DNA of 64,000 bases from Staphylococcus pettenkoferi (GTDB lineage: Bacteria; Bacillota; Bacilli; Staphylococcales; Staphylococcaceae), in assembly GCF_026659735.1 (NCBI RefSeq), contig NZ_JANSKK010000002.1:310001-374000 (forward strand), read 5' to 3'. This document shows positions 28,414 to 38,210 of the stretch, piece after piece. Made by a program: the position numbers and the translations under genes. The notes below the pieces were generated by a model that searched no databases, was not told the DNA's origin, and saw only the letters and a program-made list of their open reading frames with translations. How positions within the stretch are numbered: position 1 is the stretch's first letter; every line of letters starts with the position of its first letter.

Positions 28414-28863
28414 CTATTTCTTGTATTTTTCAATGATGTTTCGATCAGTAAATTTACGTAGTAAGTTGTAATAAGTCACAGTGTCTTCTTCTGGCATGTC
28501 AAACTGTTGAATGACATCTTCGGAAATTTTACTGAATTGCTTCTTAAGGTCGATGCCGTCTTGTGTAAGTTCAATCTTCACACGACGCTCATCTTCAAGC
28601 GTACGAATACGATTAATAAGACCTTTTTTCTCAAGACGCTTAATAATCGGACTAATCGTACCAGAGTCTAAATAGAGCTCTTCACAAAGTGTCTTGATAT
28701 ATATCGGACGATCTGTGTCGATATACAGTAACACAATGTAATTCGGAAAACTAATGTCATATCTTTTCAAATACTGATTAAATTGATTCACTATTTCTTT
28801 GTTTGTTACGTAAAATAAGAAACAAAGTTCTTTTCTTAGTTCATCACCGTATTCTTTAGTCAT
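28414..28863 (-). CDS. MarR family regulator, MgrA/SarZ/OhrR-like with N-terminal Cys
   Basis: This 149-aa winged-helix protein of the MgrA/SarZ group has a conserved early cysteine (Cys14, in ELCFLFY) at the position used for peroxide or thiol sensing in MgrA and OhrR. The recognition helix region reads LDSGTISPIIKRLEKKG and the wing LEDERRVKIELT. It sits between the aminotransferase gene and menB. As I recall, S. aureus has the sspABC protease operon in this interval. It may act globally, like SarZ or MgrA, or locally; the 228-base gap upstream contains A/T-rich imperfect repeats but no clear operator. Confidence 0.85.
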   Translation of the reverse strand: MTKEYGDELRKELCFLFYVTNKEIVNQFNQYLKRYDISFPNYIVLLYIDTDRPIYIKTLCEELYLDSGTISPIIKRLEKKGLINRIRTLEDERRVKIELTQDGIDLKKQFSKISEDVIQQFDMPEEDTVTYYNLLRKFTDRNIIEKYKK

Positions 28864-29091
28864 AATACACTCACCTCATCAACTATAATATATTCTAAAT
28901 ATTAATATCTGTCAAACATTAATTATCAGATGATAAGATTTTATATCTAATGTGTTAATATTTTTATACTTATCGTATATATAACAGTTAGCAATAAATA
29001 CAATGCTTCCATACATTGAATTATAAAAATAAAGCGATTGAATGTGTCTTACACTCAACCGCTGTCTTCATCATTATCTTGATTCTTTGAA

Positions 29092-29910
29092 TTAAGGGAA
29101 TTTAGGGAACTGATCAAAGTCTGGTTGACGCTTCTCTTTGAATGCGTCGCGTCCTTCTTTCGCTTCATCAGTTGTGTAGTATAATAATGTAGCATCTCCG
29201 GCCATCTGTTGTAAACCTGCTAAACCATCTGTATCGGCATTCATCGCTGCTTTTAAGAAACGAAGTGCAGTAGGTGAATGTTGCATGATTTGTTGACACC
29301 ATTCTACAGTTTCATCTTCCACTTCATCAAGCGGAACGACAGTGTTAACTAAGCCCATGTCTAATGCTTCTTGTGCATTGTATTGACGGCATAAGTACCA
29401 GATTTCACGTGCTTTTTTATGACCTACAATACGAGCGAGGTAACCTGAACCATAACCTGCATCGAATGAGCCCACTTTAGGACCTGTTTGTCCAAAGATG
29501 GCGTTGTCTGCAGCAATCGTTAAGTCACACACTACGTTTAAGACGTTACCGCCACCGATAGCGTAACCGCGAACCATAGCAATAACTGGTTTCGGAATCA
29601 CACGGATAAGGCGTTGTAAATCGAGCACGTTAAGACGAGGAATTTGATCGTCGCCTACGTAACCACCGTGTCCACGTTTCTTCTGATCTCCACCAGAACA
29701 GAATGCTTTGTCGCCTTCACCTGTTAAGATGATGACAGAAATACGTTCATCATCGCGAGCACGACTAAATGCATCGATCATTTGTTGAACTGTATCAGGT
29801 GTGAAAGCGTTACGTACTTCAGGACGGTTAATCGTAATCTTCGCAATACCTTCATAGAATTCATATTTAATCTCACTATATTCTTTGAGCGTTTCCCACT
29901 GTCTAGACAT
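29092..29910 (-). CDS. menB: 1,4-dihydroxy-2-naphthoyl-CoA synthase MenB
   Basis: MenB closes the naphthoate ring from o-succinylbenzoyl-CoA in menaquinone synthesis (crotonase superfamily). At 272 aa, starting at the ATG at 29910 after GAGGAGGA, it is standard. [10 protein letters not shown] near residue 85 and [11 protein letters not shown] (oxyanion hole) are diagnostic, as is the Asp-containing [15 protein letters not shown]. It is the last gene of menF-D-H-B and overlaps menH by eight bases. The menaquinone made here is the electron donor for the Qox oxidase in this window. Confidence 0.96.
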   Translation of the reverse strand: MSRQWETLKEYSEIKYEFYEGIAKITINRPEVRNAFTPDTVQQMIDAFSRARDDERISVIILTGEGDKAFCSGGDQKKRGHGGYVGDDQIPRLNVLDLQRLIRVIPKPVIAMVRGYAIGGGNVLNVVCDLTIAADNAIFGQTGPKVGSFDAGYGSGYLARIVGHKKAREIWYLCRQYNAQEALDMGLVNTVVPLDEVEDETVEWCQQIMQHSPTALRFLKAAMNADTDGLAGLQQMAGDATLLYYTTDEAKEGRDAFKEKRQPDFDQFPKFP

Positions 29911-30709
29911 GTTTGTCCTCCTCATTCATAAATCTTAATACTATATTATCAAATTCCGTAATGTTTTCCACATTTACCGTATGCCCAACATCTTCCACCA
30001 CATACTTTGTTGCGCTTGTCAGAGCGGGCTGTAAACGTTCTGCGATACGACAGAATTTACGATCTAAATCCCCAACGATGATGCAAGTCGGCGTAGTTAT
30101 CTGTTCTAACTTAGGCCAGAGATTAGGCATAGACCCTGTACCATAATCGCGTAGTGCTTTAGCAAGGCGATTCGGCGCTTGAGAGCGTCTTAACTCTCTG
30201 ACCCCACGTTGCATTTCTTTAGGGAGTTGTTTTTGCGTTTGAAAAAGCGGGAGTTTCTCCCAATCGTTAACAAATACTTCAATACCAGCAAGATTTAATA
30301 CCTTCGCACGTGCATCATCTACACGCTGACGTTCGATTCTTTGTTCTTCATCTTCTATGCCTGGTGAAGTGCTTTCAAGTATTAAACCGCTAAGTTTCAT
30401 TGTACCATATATTGCATAATAAAGTGCAACACGACCACCCATAGAATAACCCTGTAGATAGAGTTGATATTCTGCAAATTGTTTCAATACTTCGTCTAAA
30501 GCGCTACAGATAAATGGAAAATCCCACGTTTCTGTTTCACTCGACTGGTCTTCCCCATGACCTGGCAAGTCGAGGAGTAAGACGTTCGTCTGTTGTCGCA
30601 ACGTATCCAAATGTTGATGATAAGTTCGCTGATCACTAATAAACCCATGTAACATAATGAGTAGTTGCTCGGACTGCTTCTCTGCTGGATAAAAATTATA
30701 ATTCAACAT
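29903..30709 (-). CDS. menH: 2-succinyl-6-hydroxy-2,4-cyclohexadiene-1-carboxylate synthase MenH
   Basis: MenH is an alpha/beta hydrolase that eliminates pyruvate from SEPHCHC. The 268-residue protein shows [13 protein letters not shown] (oxyanion), the nucleophile elbow GYSMGGR, a Asp region (VGDLDRKF) and the C-terminal catalytic His in DVGHTVNVE. The ATG at 30709 is used; it lies 14 bases inside menD with only a weak ribosome site, so coupled translation is likely. It is situated between menD and menB. Confidence 0.9.
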   Translation of the reverse strand: MLNYNFYPAEKQSEQLLIMLHGFISDQRTYHQHLDTLRQQTNVLLLDLPGHGEDQSSETETWDFPFICSALDEVLKQFAEYQLYLQGYSMGGRVALYYAIYGTMKLSGLILESTSPGIEDEEQRIERQRVDDARAKVLNLAGIEVFVNDWEKLPLFQTQKQLPKEMQRGVRELRRSQAPNRLAKALRDYGTGSMPNLWPKLEQITTPTCIIVGDLDRKFCRIAERLQPALTSATKYVVEDVGHTVNVENITEFDNIVLRFMNEEDKHV

Positions 30710-32375
30710 CAATCATATCACTCAATTTCTGATAGAGATTTCGGTGTTGTTGATGGTTATCCTCACGTTCAGTCATCACTTCGTATATATGACCACCAAA
30801 CTCAGATAACTGCATGTCTTTAAATGACTGTAAATCATCGTAGCGCGCAAAGGTAAAGTTATAAAGTAAGGCAGTATGCTCGAAATTTAAACCTGTTGGC
30901 GTACCAAAGAGCTGTTCGAAATAATCACTTGCAGATTGCTTTTGTGGCAAGTAAGAGAAGATTCCACCACCATCATTATTCAATATAATAATATTGAGAT
31001 GAATATCATGCATTTTAGCCATCAATAAGCCATTCATATCATGATAGAACGCCAAATCGCCAATCAGTAGCGTCGTCTTTCGATGTACCGCCATACCCAG
31101 TGCAGTGGAAACGACGCCATCAATACCATTTGCGCCTCTATTTGCGTAAATCATCGCTTCACAATCTGTCGCTAAGTTATCCACGTCACGAATAGGCATG
31201 CTATTACTTACAAATAACGTATCTTCAGCAGTGAGTTTCTCTAAAAGACGAGCGACATAAGCCGATTCGTCGGAAGCGTGTTCAACGTAGTCTTGAAGCT
31301 CGACTCTTGCACGTTTCTCTAATGACTGCCAGTGACTCAACCAGTTATGACGCTTCTTAGGCTCTAGCTCCATGATTTGTCTAAAGAAATCATTCGCCGA
31401 CATTTCATAAGAGATATGTGGCGCAACAGGATAAGCATCAGGTTGATCGTTATTCTGTACTAGAATTTGATATGCTTCAGTACGTCCGAGCCATTGATTA
31501 ATCACCTTAGAGACGACAGGTTTGCCCACTCGAATAATAAAGTCTGGTTCTACCTTTAAACCTGCTCTAAATAGCAAATCATACGTCGTGATGACATTAG
31601 GGTGCTGACTTTGACGTAGCTGACTCAATGGATCAGCGAGGATAGGTAAATCATGTATCGTCGCAAACTTGAGTATTTGTGACACATCTTGATGTTGCAT
31701 ATCCCCTACCACAATCAAACCTTTGTCCTTGTCTAAACTTGATTGAATATGATCCATCGAAGCCGTTTTTTGATAATGCGGAATCGCATACATCTCTGAA
31801 GTAAGCATGTCTAAGTTGTTTAAATCAGGTGTTAAAGGCTCTCTAAATGGCAAGTTAAAATGTATAGGACCACGATGAGGGCCATATAAATGCTGACTTG
31901 CTTTTTGCAACTGAAATTGAATCGTTTGCGTCATTGCGTCAGGATAATGCCCATCCGCAATCGGAAAGTCAAATTGATAATGGACATAATTCTCAAACAT
32001 GCGACCTTGATTAATCGCTTGAGGCGCGCCGATACCTCTCAACTCATGAGGACGATCACTTGTCAACACAACAAGTGGTAGGCGACTAATTTGAGACTCT
32101 GCTATTGCAGGCGTATAGTTTGCTGCTGCAGTACCTGAAGTACATAAAATAGCAACAGGTCGTTCGCTCCCTTTCATCAACCCTAAAGCGAAGAATGCCG
32201 CACTACGCTCATCAGGATGCACCCAAATTTTGATATCTGGATGTGCTGCAAAGGCGATTGCTAATGGTGTAGAACGGGATCCCGGGCTGATGACCACCTC
32301 ATGAATACCATAAGCATACAGTTCAGAGGCGAGTTGATATACTTGTTTCGTTAAAGCTTCCTTGTGTTTAGTCAT
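30696..32375 (-). CDS. menD: 2-succinyl-5-enolpyruvyl-6-hydroxy-3-cyclohexene-1-carboxylate synthase MenD
   Basis: This ThDP-dependent enzyme adds a succinic-semialdehyde carbanion from 2-oxoglutarate to isochorismate. The 559 residues are typical. The conserved Glu region [13 protein letters not shown] and [21 protein letters not shown] and the ThDP/Mg motif [13 protein letters not shown]...NNDGGGIFS are present. It overlaps menF by eight bases and menH by 14. It is part of one transcript starting upstream of 33720. Confidence 0.96.
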   Translation of the reverse strand: MTKHKEALTKQVYQLASELYAYGIHEVVISPGSRSTPLAIAFAAHPDIKIWVHPDERSAAFFALGLMKGSERPVAILCTSGTAAANYTPAIAESQISRLPLVVLTSDRPHELRGIGAPQAINQGRMFENYVHYQFDFPIADGHYPDAMTQTIQFQLQKASQHLYGPHRGPIHFNLPFREPLTPDLNNLDMLTSEMYAIPHYQKTASMDHIQSSLDKDKGLIVVGDMQHQDVSQILKFATIHDLPILADPLSQLRQSQHPNVITTYDLLFRAGLKVEPDFIIRVGKPVVSKVINQWLGRTEAYQILVQNNDQPDAYPVAPHISYEMSANDFFRQIMELEPKKRHNWLSHWQSLEKRARVELQDYVEHASDESAYVARLLEKLTAEDTLFVSNSMPIRDVDNLATDCEAMIYANRGANGIDGVVSTALGMAVHRKTTLLIGDLAFYHDMNGLLMAKMHDIHLNIIILNNDGGGIFSYLPQKQSASDYFEQLFGTPTGLNFEHTALLYNFTFARYDDLQSFKDMQLSEFGGHIYEVMTEREDNHQQHRNLYQKLSDMIDVEL

Positions 32376-33720
32376 TAACTTCTACTCCTAATGCTTTCAT
32401 CATCGGTTTAAACTTCACAGATGTTTCCGCAACTTCTGCATCTGGATCAGAATTACAAACAATTCCACAACCGGCAAATAGAATTGCTTGATACTGTTTA
32501 AGTAACATTGATCTTATCGCGACGATAAACTCACAGTCGTCATCCATATCAATATAGCCTACTGGAGCGCCATAAAGGCCACGTGTTCCAAATTCATAAC
32601 GTTCGATATACTCAACAGCTTCATCCTTTGGATAGCCACCCAATGCAGGCGTAGGATGTAAGCGATCCAATAATTTAATATAGGCATTCTCTTTCAGTGA
32701 CGCCTTGATCTGTGTATAAAGGTGATACAGATGATCGTTCGTTAAGATTTCGGGCTTATGATTGTAATCCACTTCGGTCACGTAATCTTCAATATCTTGC
32801 AGGATACTATCCACAACAAATTGATGTTCATTCAAGTTCTTCTGATCATTTAAAAAGGCTTGAATATTCTCTTCATCAAGTTGCTCGTCATGTGTCCGAC
32901 GTATTGTTCCAGCCACTGCTTTAGTAGAAAGTACATTATCTTCAACTTCGATCAGTTGCTCTGGTGTTTGAGAGAAGAAGATGCTCTCTTCGGACTCAAG
33001 CACGAAGAGATAGCTATTCTGTTCCCCAGTTAATGCGCGTTGCAATAGATACGGCACTGAAATTGGCTGCTCAAATTGAATCAATCTTCTACGAGCAAGC
33101 ACAATCTTTTTCGTCTCATCAAGTTCATCAACCGTTTGTGCAACGAGATCACGCCACTCATCCTTAAAAATGTCCTCTATGCGTGTGATGTCTTTCGGCG
33201 GTTCGATTGAGGATTCAGGTCGTTCTGTCAGACGTTGAACGATCGCTTTGAAACGCTCTATATCAAATTCTTCTCGTGGAACTGTATACGTGACATATGT
33301 GACACCGTCTTCCATCGTGCTCAATATCTCAGGTAAGATAAAATGATTGATGCCAAATTGGCGCCATTCATCTCCTGACTTATGTGCTGAGAATTGAAAT
33401 CCTCCGCATATTTTTAAGTGATGTTTAGCAGAATGAGGATGAATACAATCAATACGTTCTTTATCTTTTTCCCATTCGCGGAAGATGGATTGTTTATTTT
33501 CAAAGTCATTTTTATATCTTTTAAGTGCGTTAAAACCAAAAAAAGACATTTGATTATTATTCTTTTTAAAGTAGAAACGATTCCCCGCTTCATCTTCAGT
33601 CAGTTGAAAGAGTTCTACAGGATTTAATTCGCGGTTAATCTTCGCTTCTACAGAAACAAAATCATGATTGCTTTTATAAACACGTTCTATGATTTCATCT
33701 TCCCTGACCTCAACAGTCAT
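32368..33720 (-). CDS. menF: Isochorismate synthase MenF
   Basis: MenF converts chorismate to isochorismate, the first committed step of menaquinone synthesis. It is a 450-aa protein of the chorismate-binding (ADC synthase-like) family; the C-terminal half carries [41 protein letters not shown] and [15 protein letters not shown], the usual active-site blocks. The ATG at 33720 (MTVEVRED) has AAGTGA upstream; a TTG six codons earlier is an unlikely alternative. It is the first gene of the men operon, divergent from menA. Confidence 0.93.
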   Translation of the reverse strand: MTVEVREDEIIERVYKSNHDFVSVEAKINRELNPVELFQLTEDEAGNRFYFKKNNNQMSFFGFNALKRYKNDFENKQSIFREWEKDKERIDCIHPHSAKHHLKICGGFQFSAHKSGDEWRQFGINHFILPEILSTMEDGVTYVTYTVPREEFDIERFKAIVQRLTERPESSIEPPKDITRIEDIFKDEWRDLVAQTVDELDETKKIVLARRRLIQFEQPISVPYLLQRALTGEQNSYLFVLESEESIFFSQTPEQLIEVEDNVLSTKAVAGTIRRTHDEQLDEENIQAFLNDQKNLNEHQFVVDSILQDIEDYVTEVDYNHKPEILTNDHLYHLYTQIKASLKENAYIKLLDRLHPTPALGGYPKDEAVEYIERYEFGTRGLYGAPVGYIDMDDDCEFIVAIRSMLLKQYQAILFAGCGIVCNSDPDAEVAETSVKFKPMMKALGVEVND

Positions 33721-33903
33721 GCATGTCACTTCTTTCAATACAAAATTTATTCATTATAATATTGTACCATCTTTCAGAAACTGTGTATTTATTATTGCTT
33801 AAATCGATACAAATGATTATCCGCCATTTGACCTCTATTAAAACTTCTATTAAAATTAATTTGATTCATAAAAATTAATATACGAATAAGAGGTATGATA
33901 TGC

Positions 33904-34842
33904 ATGGCTTCTCAATATCAACAATATTCTACTGTCCGAAAGTATTGGCAATTAATGAGACCCCATACACTTACAGCAGCCATCGTTCCAGTGTTAGTTG
34001 GAACTGCAACGGCTAAACTCTTTATGACAGGTAGCGAAGACCATCTGAAGTTCAGTCTCTTCTTAGCGATGCTCATCGCTTGTCTCTTAATACAAGCTGC
34101 TACCAACATGTTTAATGAGTATTATGACTTCAAGAAAGGTCTAGATGACCATACTTCCGTAGGGATTGGTGGCGCAATTGTACGCAATGGGATGAGTCCT
34201 AAACTTGTGCTCAACCTCGCTATTGCATTCTACATTATCGCGGCACTGCTAGGTATCTTTCTTGCTGTAGCAAGCTCGTTCTGGATTCTACCAGTAGGAT
34301 TAGTATGTATGGCTGTAGGTTACCTGTATACGGGCGGACCAATGCCGATTTCATGGACACCATTTGGCGAGTTATTCTCCGGCGTGTTTATGGGCATGGT
34401 AATTATACTCATCGCCTTCTTTATCCAAACAGGTAACTTACAATGGTATGCGTTCTGGATTAGTATTCCGATTGTAATTACGATTGGTTTGATCAATATG
34501 GCAAACAACATTCGAGATCGCGTGAAAGATAAAGAAAGTGGCCGTAAGACGTTACCTATCTTATTAGGCAAAAATAATTCCATACGCTTAATGGGTCTCT
34601 TATACATTGTCGCATATTTATTTGTGATTGGACTTATTATCTTCCATCCAGGCGCATCACTATTCTATTTACTCGTACTGTTATCATTCAATATGCCAAT
34701 TAAAGCAGTTCGACGATTCAAGAAAAATGATACACCACAAACTATGATGCCTGCAATGGCAGCGACAGGAAAAACCAATACCATCTTCGGTATCCTTTAC
34801 GCTTTAGGTATTTATCTGAGTGGTCTTGCTGGTGTAATTTAA
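33904..34842 (+). CDS. menA: 1,4-dihydroxy-2-naphthoate polyprenyltransferase MenA
   Basis: MenA attaches the polyprenyl tail to DHNA in the membrane. It has 312 residues and about nine helices, with the two Asp-rich prenyl-diphosphate motifs: NEYYDFKKGLDD (about residue 74) and NNIRDRVKDKESGR (about 198). The ATG at 33904 is preferred because AAGAGGT lies nine bases upstream; an earlier ATG at 33895 abuts the ribosome site. It is divergent from menF and ends in a strong terminator. Confidence 0.94.
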   Translation: MASQYQQYSTVRKYWQLMRPHTLTAAIVPVLVGTATAKLFMTGSEDHLKFSLFLAMLIACLLIQAATNMFNEYYDFKKGLDDHTSVGIGGAIVRNGMSPKLVLNLAIAFYIIAALLGIFLAVASSFWILPVGLVCMAVGYLYTGGPMPISWTPFGELFSGVFMGMVIILIAFFIQTGNLQWYAFWISIPIVITIGLINMANNIRDRVKDKESGRKTLPILLGKNNSIRLMGLLYIVAYLFVIGLIIFHPGASLFYLLVLLSFNMPIKAVRRFKKNDTPQTMMPAMAATGKTNTIFGILYALGIYLSGLAGVI

Positions 34843-34890
34843 GCTATAAGGTCTCACTTAATCCAATTAATATAAAAGGATTCAATATAG

Positions 34891-34927
34891 AGCCCCAACA
34901 AAGTATTTAAGGCGCTTTGTTGGGGCT
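34891..34927 (+). terminator. Terminator of menA
   Basis: AGCCCCAACAAAG (34891-34903) pairs perfectly with CTTTGTTGGGGCT (34915-34927); an ATT tail follows on the plus strand. Confidence 0.85.
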
Positions 34928-35003
34928 ATTCATATGTCATCTTATGATGTTGGATCTTATGTTGTAGCGTTCTTTCTATCAGTTACGTGGTTCGTCTTAA
35001 CTT

Positions 35004-35591
35004 TTACACATTACTAGAGCGGTAGCGTTCACGTGCATCGTCAGATAACACCATATGATAATGTTCATGGCCATAAAGGTCAATAGTTCCAACTGATTCG
35101 AAACCTAATTTGTGATACAGGCTTAACGCACCTGTATTATCCACATCGCAGTTCAAACTCCACTGATAGTCTGGATGCTGACCTATCACATGTTGGAACA
35201 ACGCTGTGGCGACACCACGTCCTCGATATTCAGGAAACGTAGCTACCGTCTCGATATACCATTCATCATCTTTCGCTTCTTTCGTTGGCATCGGCAAACC
35301 GTATTGTCTGATATCTTCGTCTAAGTCTAATTCTAACCAGGCTTCCTCCAGCTCCAGCTCATCTTTACCTGGATAAGCAATCAAACATCCAGCGACTTGG
35401 CCTTCAATTAAATAAACCCATATATTATCAATGTGACCTCGATATTTCACGTCAGTCATACTACGCTCAATCACATCTAATAAACGTGTGCGTTCGATAT
35501 GTTGAACTAAATCTGTTTCAAGCCCTTCCCAAATGATATAACTTAATCGTGCAAGCTGTTCAGTATCTTCAGGTTGCGCTTTTCTAATCAT
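35004..35591 (-). CDS. GNAT family N-acetyltransferase
   Basis: This is a 195-residue acetyltransferase. MIRKAQPEDTEQLARLSYIIW is the first strand-helix unit; WYIETVATFPEYRGRGVATALFQ contains the acetyl-CoA pyrophosphate loop (R/Q-x-x-G-x-G/A form), and NTGALSLYHKLGF is the C-terminal motif. An acidic patch (KDELELEEAWLELDLDED) lies mid-protein. It sits between menA and the holin/amidase pair. Its substrate is unknown. Confidence 0.85.
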   Translation of the reverse strand: MIRKAQPEDTEQLARLSYIIWEGLETDLVQHIERTRLLDVIERSMTDVKYRGHIDNIWVYLIEGQVAGCLIAYPGKDELELEEAWLELDLDEDIRQYGLPMPTKEAKDDEWYIETVATFPEYRGRGVATALFQHVIGQHPDYQWSLNCDVDNTGALSLYHKLGFESVGTIDLYGHEHYHMVLSDDARERYRSSNV

Positions 35592-35698
35592 AATTTCAAA
35601 CTCCTAAATCGTTATTTGTTAGTCTTTTATATTATATAATATTTTACTAAATAAACATAATTATATACCTAGGAGAAGACGCTCTGCATAAGTTTCAT

Positions 35699-36271
35699 TT
35701 ATAAATAACGCGCTACGAGTTGATCGATACGCGCCATATCATCTCGCGCATAACCGCAAGCTGCTAAGAGGTTCCCTGGATCTCGTTTATCGCTCTGGAT
35801 CTCTTGATGTCCCGGCATGTGGTCCCAGTGATTGATTCCCCATGACTGACAAAGCGCTGCCATCACTCGACAGGCATTATCCAGCGACTTTAACGAGCGT
35901 TGACGGTTGGAGAAATAGCACGCTTCCAGACCAAACGCGCCGTCATTTGCATCGATGCCATACCACACATTATCCGTCACCGTGTTATACATTACGTGCC
36001 AAGCTTTTTCGTCAAGCGGTATACAAACGATAGCTTCTACATCATCAACAAAGATATGTGCTGAAGAGGTACTTTCCCACGGTTCATTGTATGTTCGCCT
36101 GAAGTAATCCACGTTATTCTGCGCTGTACTGTCAATATTGCCAGTATCGTGAAAGACGGCAAACACCGGTCTCCCCGTAGTTAATCTTACGCCACAGCGC
36201 CGAGTGCCTATAGGTAAGAGTTGCCGACAAACAGGAACATTGTTCCAATAATCAATGAGTGTCTTCGTCAT
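35699..36271 (-). CDS. Phage-type N-acetylmuramoyl-L-alanine amidase (endolysin-like)
   Basis: This 190-residue Amidase_2 (PGRP-like) enzyme would cleave the amide bond between MurNAc and L-Ala. Predicted zinc ligands are His41 (FHDTGN), His155 (GHQEIQ) and Asp164 (RDPGN), so the active site looks intact. It has no signal peptide and no SH3/LysM wall-binding domain, and therefore must depend on the holin for export. It overlaps the holin gene by 20 bases and has AAAGGAGA at its start. No other phage structural genes are nearby. It could be a prophage remnant or a domesticated lysis or release cassette. Confidence 0.85.
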   Translation of the reverse strand: MTKTLIDYWNNVPVCRQLLPIGTRRCGVRLTTGRPVFAVFHDTGNIDSTAQNNVDYFRRTYNEPWESTSSAHIFVDDVEAIVCIPLDEKAWHVMYNTVTDNVWYGIDANDGAFGLEACYFSNRQRSLKSLDNACRVMAALCQSWGINHWDHMPGHQEIQSDKRDPGNLLAACGYARDDMARIDQLVARYL

Positions 36272-36653
36272 GTGTCATTTCTCCTTTGTTGTCTATCATT
36301 AATTTGTTGCTTAATAGTTTAGGCACAGGGATGCCCATGGCTACTGCATTCTCTAGTACACTCGTTAACTCACCTACGATGTAAAATAGAACAAAGCTAT
36401 TGATAAACATCCCATGCATTTGAAAGATGACGTCTATGAGGTTGCCTGCTAAGATGACACACAAGTAACCAATCTTTCGAACATAACCGTTAAGCGCACT
36501 TTTACTCCACAACTGCCCTTTACTGATAGCCTTTAATAACCCTGTAATTACATCTGTAATCATCAGCATGATCAAAGCGTTAATCAGTAACCAATTGCCT
36601 GAGTAGAACAGCGAAGTGCCATGTGCAACAGGTAGCGTTAAATGATCAATCAT
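36252..36653 (-). CDS. Phage holin, toxin-secretion/phage-lysis (holin_4_1) family
   Basis: This 133-aa membrane protein has three or four predicted helices (about 20-40, 62-82, 85-105) and the SGNWLLINALIMLMITDVITG start, with conserved YVRKIGYLCVILAG and YFIVGELTSVLENA-like segments typical of this holin group (here FYIVGELTSVLENAV). The C-terminus is short and charged (KGEMTHDEDTH). A strong AAAGGAGG site precedes the ATG. It makes membrane holes for the amidase encoded next. The region upstream, from 36654 to 36956, holds two perfect palindromes and no further gene. Confidence 0.85.
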   Translation of the reverse strand: MIDHLTLPVAHGTSLFYSGNWLLINALIMLMITDVITGLLKAISKGQLWSKSALNGYVRKIGYLCVILAGNLIDVIFQMHGMFINSFVLFYIVGELTSVLENAVAMGIPVPKLLSNKLMIDNKGEMTHDEDTH

Positions 36654-36672
36654 CGTCTCAACCTCCTTTCAC

Positions 36673-36684
36673 TGTGAATTCACA
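36673..36684. promoter_or_regulatory. Palindrome immediately upstream of the holin ribosome site
   Basis: TGTGAATTCACA is a perfect 12-base palindrome ending 10 bases before the holin Shine-Dalgarno. Half of it (TTCACAG) recurs at 36781-36787. It is a candidate operator for the lysis pair. Confidence 0.4.
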
Positions 36685-36793
36685 CTAAATATCGAAAGAA
36701 ATAACATTTGAGGTTAAAACAATGAGTATCGGTGACTTGTATTGAGATATGCGTAGTAAAAACCGATCTTTTCTTCTCTATTCACAGAATTAT

Positions 36794-36810
36794 TTAGAAT
36801 ATTATTCTAA
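36794..36810. promoter_or_regulatory. Palindrome between holin and coiled-coil gene
   Basis: TTAGAAT-ATT-ATTCTAA is a perfect 7-3-7 inverted repeat. It resembles Fur-family boxes in sequence, but the centre is three bases rather than one, so no family is assigned. Confidence 0.4.
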
Positions 36811-36956
36811 TATTATATTTTTGATTGAGCAGAGGGGTGTTTTGCTATATAATAACTTTAATAACGAAAATACAGGCACGTTCGCCGTCTTTGACCGTTT
36901 CTCAATCCTTATTTGCACCTTACACTAGACAACAACCTAAGATAAAGGAGACATCA

Positions 36957-38042
36957 ATGAGCTCTAACCCGCATTTTTACCTCCCTTCTGAACTTAAACT
37001 TATGTTAAAGCAACCTCAAGCACCGCTCGCCTATCACTACAAAAGACATCCAGGAGATGAGAACATGACAAATTACTTAACTAAAGCAGAATTCTATAAA
37101 CACAAACAGAAATTGGATAGGAAGCACGCTACTCTTGAAAGCAATATCTCAACGCATCAGCAATCCCTTCAGCATTTACAAGAACATGAAGACTTTACTA
37201 AGAAGACACTCAATCAGTTGCAAGAAAGTCATCAACACGCCTTAGAACATGTCCAATCAGAAATGACTGGCATGCGCAAAGACAACCAACACTTTTACGA
37301 AGTGCAAACGGAAGCGAATGACAAACTGAGACGCGAGTTAAAGCAAGATTATAAGGATTTCATTAAAGATACCAAAGAGGACACTAAGACATTTAAAGCT
37401 GAGTTAAACTTAAATTTCGATAAGTTTAAAGAAGGAATGGAAAATAAATATTCCGAATTTAAAAAAGAGATGAAGGATGAGTATGCTCAGTTTAAAAAGG
37501 AGAATAAGTCTGATTTCGAGTCCTTTAAAAGCTATATGGAAAATCAATTCACTCAATTTAATAATGAAAGAAAAGAAGAATATGAGCGTTTCAAAAAAGA
37601 GATGGAGAAGCAATTCGAACAAACGCGCAATGAAATGAAGGAGGATTTTAATTACTTTAGAAACGAGATGAAAAATGATTTCGAAACGCATAAAAACGAC
37701 ATGTATCAATTCAAAAGCGATTTGAAAGAGGATTTCGGTTTGCTTCGAGAAGACATGAATGATTTCCGGAAAGAGATGAAAGCTGATTTCGGTTTGCTTC
37801 GAGAAGACATGAACGACTTCAAAAAAGAGATGAAAGCTGATTTTAACTCGCTTCGCGAAGAAATGAATGATTTCAAAAAAGAGATACGTTCAGAGATCAA
37901 TGCATTTCGTGAAGAGGTGAATACAAAAATCGATAATTTGTTAAAAACACTAGAACAAAGAGAGAATCGCATGCTCGTTAAGTTTGGTTTACTATTTACT
38001 GCTATCAGCATTGTAGTATCGATTATTTTGCATTTTATCTAA
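36957..38042 (+). CDS. Tail-anchored hendecad-repeat coiled-coil protein
   Basis: This 361-residue protein of unknown function begins at 36957 after AAAGGAG; an upstream in-frame extension has no ribosome site. Residues 1-60 are non-repetitive. About 60-145 form a heptad-type coil. About 154-250 consist of eight or nine 11-residue units of the pattern aromatic-x-x-F-(K/R/N)-x-E-(M/N)-(K/E)-x-(D/E), and 259-312 are three 18-residue units (11+7). The last 22 residues (LVKFGLLFTAIS...LHFI) form a single helix ending at the C-terminus, so the protein should be tail-anchored with its coil in the cytoplasm. It is divergent from the holin/amidase pair. The topology recalls XhlA of PBSX-type lysis cassettes and Bdr proteins, but much longer. 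Confidence 0.8.
   Translation: MSSNPHFYLPSELKLMLKQPQAPLAYHYKRHPGDENMTNYLTKAEFYKHKQKLDRKHATLESNISTHQQSLQHLQEHEDFTKKTLNQLQESHQHALEHVQSEMTGMRKDNQHFYEVQTEANDKLRRELKQDYKDFIKDTKEDTKTFKAELNLNFDKFKEGMENKYSEFKKEMKDEYAQFKKENKSDFESFKSYMENQFTQFNNERKEEYERFKKEMEKQFEQTRNEMKEDFNYFRNEMKNDFETHKNDMYQFKSDLKEDFGLLREDMNDFRKEMKADFGLLREDMNDFKKEMKADFNSLREEMNDFKKEIRSEINAFREEVNTKIDNLLKTLEQRENRMLVKFGLLFTAISIVVSIILHFI
37731..37892 (+). repeat. Three tandem 54-bp repeats in the coiled-coil gene
   Basis: Units begin at 37731, 37785 and 37839. The first two are almost identical in DNA and encode DFGLLREDMNDF(R/K)KEMKA; the third is diverged. Such near-identical units can expand or contract by slippage or recombination. Confidence 0.85.
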
Positions 38043-38065
38043 TATTGTTTAAAGCGATTTAAAAG

Positions 38066-38124
38066 ACCCCCATCATTACTTGGCAGCCTAGTATTGAAAG
38101 TTAACGACCAAGTATGATGGAGGT
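38066..38124 (+). terminator. Terminator of the coiled-coil gene
   Basis: ACCCCCATCATTACTTGG and CCAAGTATGATGGAGGT pair with one bulge and one mismatch; ATTTAAAT follows. Confidence 0.7.
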
Positions 38125-38210
38125 ATTTAAATATTTGTTGTAGTTCTTCAATTAGAATCTGAACCGTCACTTATTTAATCAAATCAGCTATGTACCTATC
38201 TATTCGACTA

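Noticed and set aside
37410-38011. Two long minus-strand frames opposite the coiled-coil gene
   Set aside because: They are mirror frames caused by the repetitive Lys/Glu/Phe codons; no ribosome sites, and the plus frame has clear protein character.
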